DNA of 64,000 nt, from positions 62,001-126,000 of the forward strand of contig JANSYN010000002.1 in the NCBI GenBank assembly GCA_024742415.1, given 5' to 3'. Positions within the stretch are counted from its first letter, which is position 1, and every line of letters starts with the position of its first letter. The DNA is from Gammaproteobacteria bacterium. GTDB taxonomy: Bacteria > Pseudomonadota > Gammaproteobacteria > Pseudomonadales > Halieaceae. The notes under the pieces were generated by a model, which worked only from the letters and a program-made list of their open reading frames with translations, was not told where the DNA came from and searched no databases. Of the stretch, positions 62,913-64,000 are shown piece by piece. Made by a program: the position numbers and the translations under genes.

Positions 62913-63287
62913 ATGCCAGGGTTCTGGGTTCGGTTACTCATCACTGCCTGTGGTTTATTACTCGCCGACTGGTTGCTGGACGGCATCGAGATCGGTGGAC
63001 TCTTCTCACTGTTTTTCGCCGCGCTGGTGCTGGGGATTGTTAACGCACTGGTCAGGCCCGTTTTGCTTCTCCTGACACTGCCGATCACGGTAATCACGCT
63101 GGGCCTGTTCCTGCTGGTGCTCAATGGCGCCATGCTGGGTCTGGCAGCATTGCTGGTGCCGGGCTTTCTCATTGACGGTTTCTTTGCCGCCCTGTTCGGT
63201 GCAGTGATTATCAGCCTGACCGGCATGGTGGCTAACTGGTTTATCGGGCCACAGGGCAAAGTGGAAATCCTGGTCGTGCGGCGCTGA
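62913..63287 (+). CDS. YvlD-like phage-holin-family (holin 4 superfamily) membrane protein
   Basis: A 124-residue inner-membrane protein with four hydrophobic helices (about 6-25, 30-52, 56-80, 88-112). NALVRPVLLLLTLPITVITLGLFLLVLN in two parts and the LVPGFLIDGFFAALFGA segment match the YvlD/mycobacterial phage-holin 4 superfamily, annotated as phage holin family although it is chromosomal. The function is not established. ATG at 62913 has GCGAGGACACACC upstream. No phage gene is nearby. Confidence 0.88.
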   Translation: MPGFWVRLLITACGLLLADWLLDGIEIGGLFSLFFAALVLGIVNALVRPVLLLLTLPITVITLGLFLLVLNGAMLGLAALLVPGFLIDGFFAALFGAVIISLTGMVANWFIGPQGKVEILVVRR

Positions 63288-63385
63288 ATCCAGCAATACG
63301 GCGCGCGATCGACTGAGACCATCGCCCATTCGCAACGGCCCTGCGTTACAATGTCGCCCCGCTTTAACGCAGTGCGCAGACCGTT

Positions 63386-64000
63386 GTGAGTGACCTGACC
63401 TTCGCCAGCCTACCCTTGCCAGCGCCCCAACTTCGCAATCTGGAGCGTCTGGGCTACAGGGCGATGACGCCCATCCAGGCGGCAACACTGCCAGCGGCAT
63501 TGGCGGGTAGCGACCTGATCGCCCAGGCAAAAACCGGCAGCGGCAAAACCGCTGCCTTTGCCCTTGCACTCCTAACCCGGCTCAACCCCAGGGATTTCGG
63601 GGCGCAGGCTCTGGTGTTGTGCCCCACGCGCGAACTCGCCTCACAGGTGTCTGCAGAAATTCGGCGGCTCGCACGGTATCAACAGAACATCAAGGTGGTT
63701 ACGCTGTGTGGCGGTCAATCCATTGGCCCACAGATCGGCTCGCTGGAACACGGGGCCCACGTGATCGTTGGCACGCCGGGGCGCATCAAGGATCACCTGC
63801 GCAAGCAAACGCTTAATCTCGAACGCATCTGCACCCTGGTCCTGGACGAGGCTGATCGCATGCTGGAGATGGGCTTCATGGAAGACATCGAGACCATCGT
63901 TGCAACCACCCCCACTACACGACAAACCCTGTTGTTCTCTGCCACGTATCCGCAGAACATCCAGCAACTCAGCGCACGTTTCCAGAACGCACCGCAACGC
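63386..64000 (+). CDS. dbpA: ATP-dependent RNA helicase DbpA, N-terminal part
   Basis: The first 205 codons of a DEAD-box RNA helicase; the rest lies beyond the window. The start is a GTG at 63386. Motifs in order: Q-motif region RAMTPIQ at about 26-32, AKTGSGKT, PTRELASQ, GG, TPGRI, DEAD and SAT (about 187). The SDLTFASLPLPAPQLRNLERLGY N-terminus in two parts resembles DbpA, which acts on 23S rRNA helix 92 during large-subunit assembly. The RNA-binding domain that would confirm DbpA is not in the window. Confidence 0.82.
   Translation, partial: MSDLTFASLPLPAPQLRNLERLGYRAMTPIQAATLPAALAGSDLIAQAKTGSGKTAAFALALLTRLNPRDFGAQALVLCPTRELASQVSAEIRRLARYQQNIKVVTLCGGQSIGPQIGSLEHGAHVIVGTPGRIKDHLRKQTLNLERICTLVLDEADRMLEMGFMEDIETIVATTPTTRQTLLFSATYPQNIQQLSARFQNAPQR

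Noticed and set aside
62913-63287. Phage remnant suggested by the holin-family name
   Set aside because: The YvlD-like group is chromosomal in many bacteria and no other phage gene is present.
1-64000. Defence system, CRISPR array, transposon or prophage
   Set aside because: No Cas, restriction, toxin-antitoxin, recombinase or transposase signature was seen, and the repeats found are too short or too few for CRISPR.

Overview
The window reads as a chromosomal segment of an aerobic, heterotrophic, probably marine gammaproteobacterium with fairly GC-rich DNA. DUF2058 and DUF2788 proteins, CsdA/DeaD-type and DbpA-type helicases, a TonB-dependent receptor, a BCCT osmolyte transporter with a CosR/EctR-like MarR regulator, a RimK-like ligase and a type III glutamine synthetase fit the Cellvibrionales/Halieaceae (OM60/NOR5) kind of genome. 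That placement is inferred from gene content only. No rRNA, tRNA, CRISPR array, prophage, transposase or insertion sequence was recognised. Gene packing is dense and both strands are used.

Layout. 0-3.7 kb: three transporters in a row on the minus strand (spinster-like MFS cut by the window edge, AbgT family, GPH-type MFS). 4-7.7 kb: DEAD-box helicase and an Atm1-type ABC exporter six bases apart. 7.7-10.4 kb: acyltransferase-3/SGNH protein and a DUF2058 protein. 10.6-14.1 kb: cytochrome P450, a 2-oxoglutarate/Fe(II)-type oxygenase and an SbtA-like permease. 14.4-17.9 kb: a compact 2-oxoacid:ferredoxin oxidoreductase operon (korA-korB-ferritin-like) and a DUF2788 protein. 17.9-24.9 kb: TPR-sulfotransferase, TonB receptor, BCCT carrier, MarR regulator. 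24.9-30.6 kb: a propeller/dihaem cytochrome lipoprotein with an unknown lipoprotein, then a sulfotransferase operon with two small membrane proteins. 31-34 kb: a DUF3127 protein with an SSB-like C-terminal tip, a voltage-gated-type K+ channel and an unrecognised 541-residue membrane protein.

34-45 kb looks most like an accessory metabolic island. It has a MetX-like alpha/beta protein divergent from a GlnT/GmaS-type ligase, a TetR regulator, a NitT/TauT-type ABC importer that shares an apparent operon with a membrane desaturase and a TIM-barrel isomerase, an SDR, and a Rieske oxygenase. This suggests uptake and oxidation of an organic, perhaps nitrogen-containing, compound; the substrate is unknown. 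45-50.6 kb: MscS-type channel and an RND efflux pair. 51-59.9 kb: several hydrolases (one carrying a neocarzinostatin-like domain), a HAD protein, a RimK-RCK_C fusion followed by an exported AstE-like protein, and a transglutaminase-like protein. 60-64 kb: GlnN with a well-spaced sigma-54 promoter candidate, a YvlD-like membrane protein, and dbpA cut by the window edge.

No single stretch stands out as an unmistakable new defence or mobile system. The best leads are the neocarzinostatin-like hydrolase, the DUF3127/SSB-tip gene with an adjacent in-frame 12-bp tandem repeat, the desaturase-isomerase-ABC operon, the RimK-RCK_C/exported AstE pair, and the orphan 541-residue protein beside the channel.
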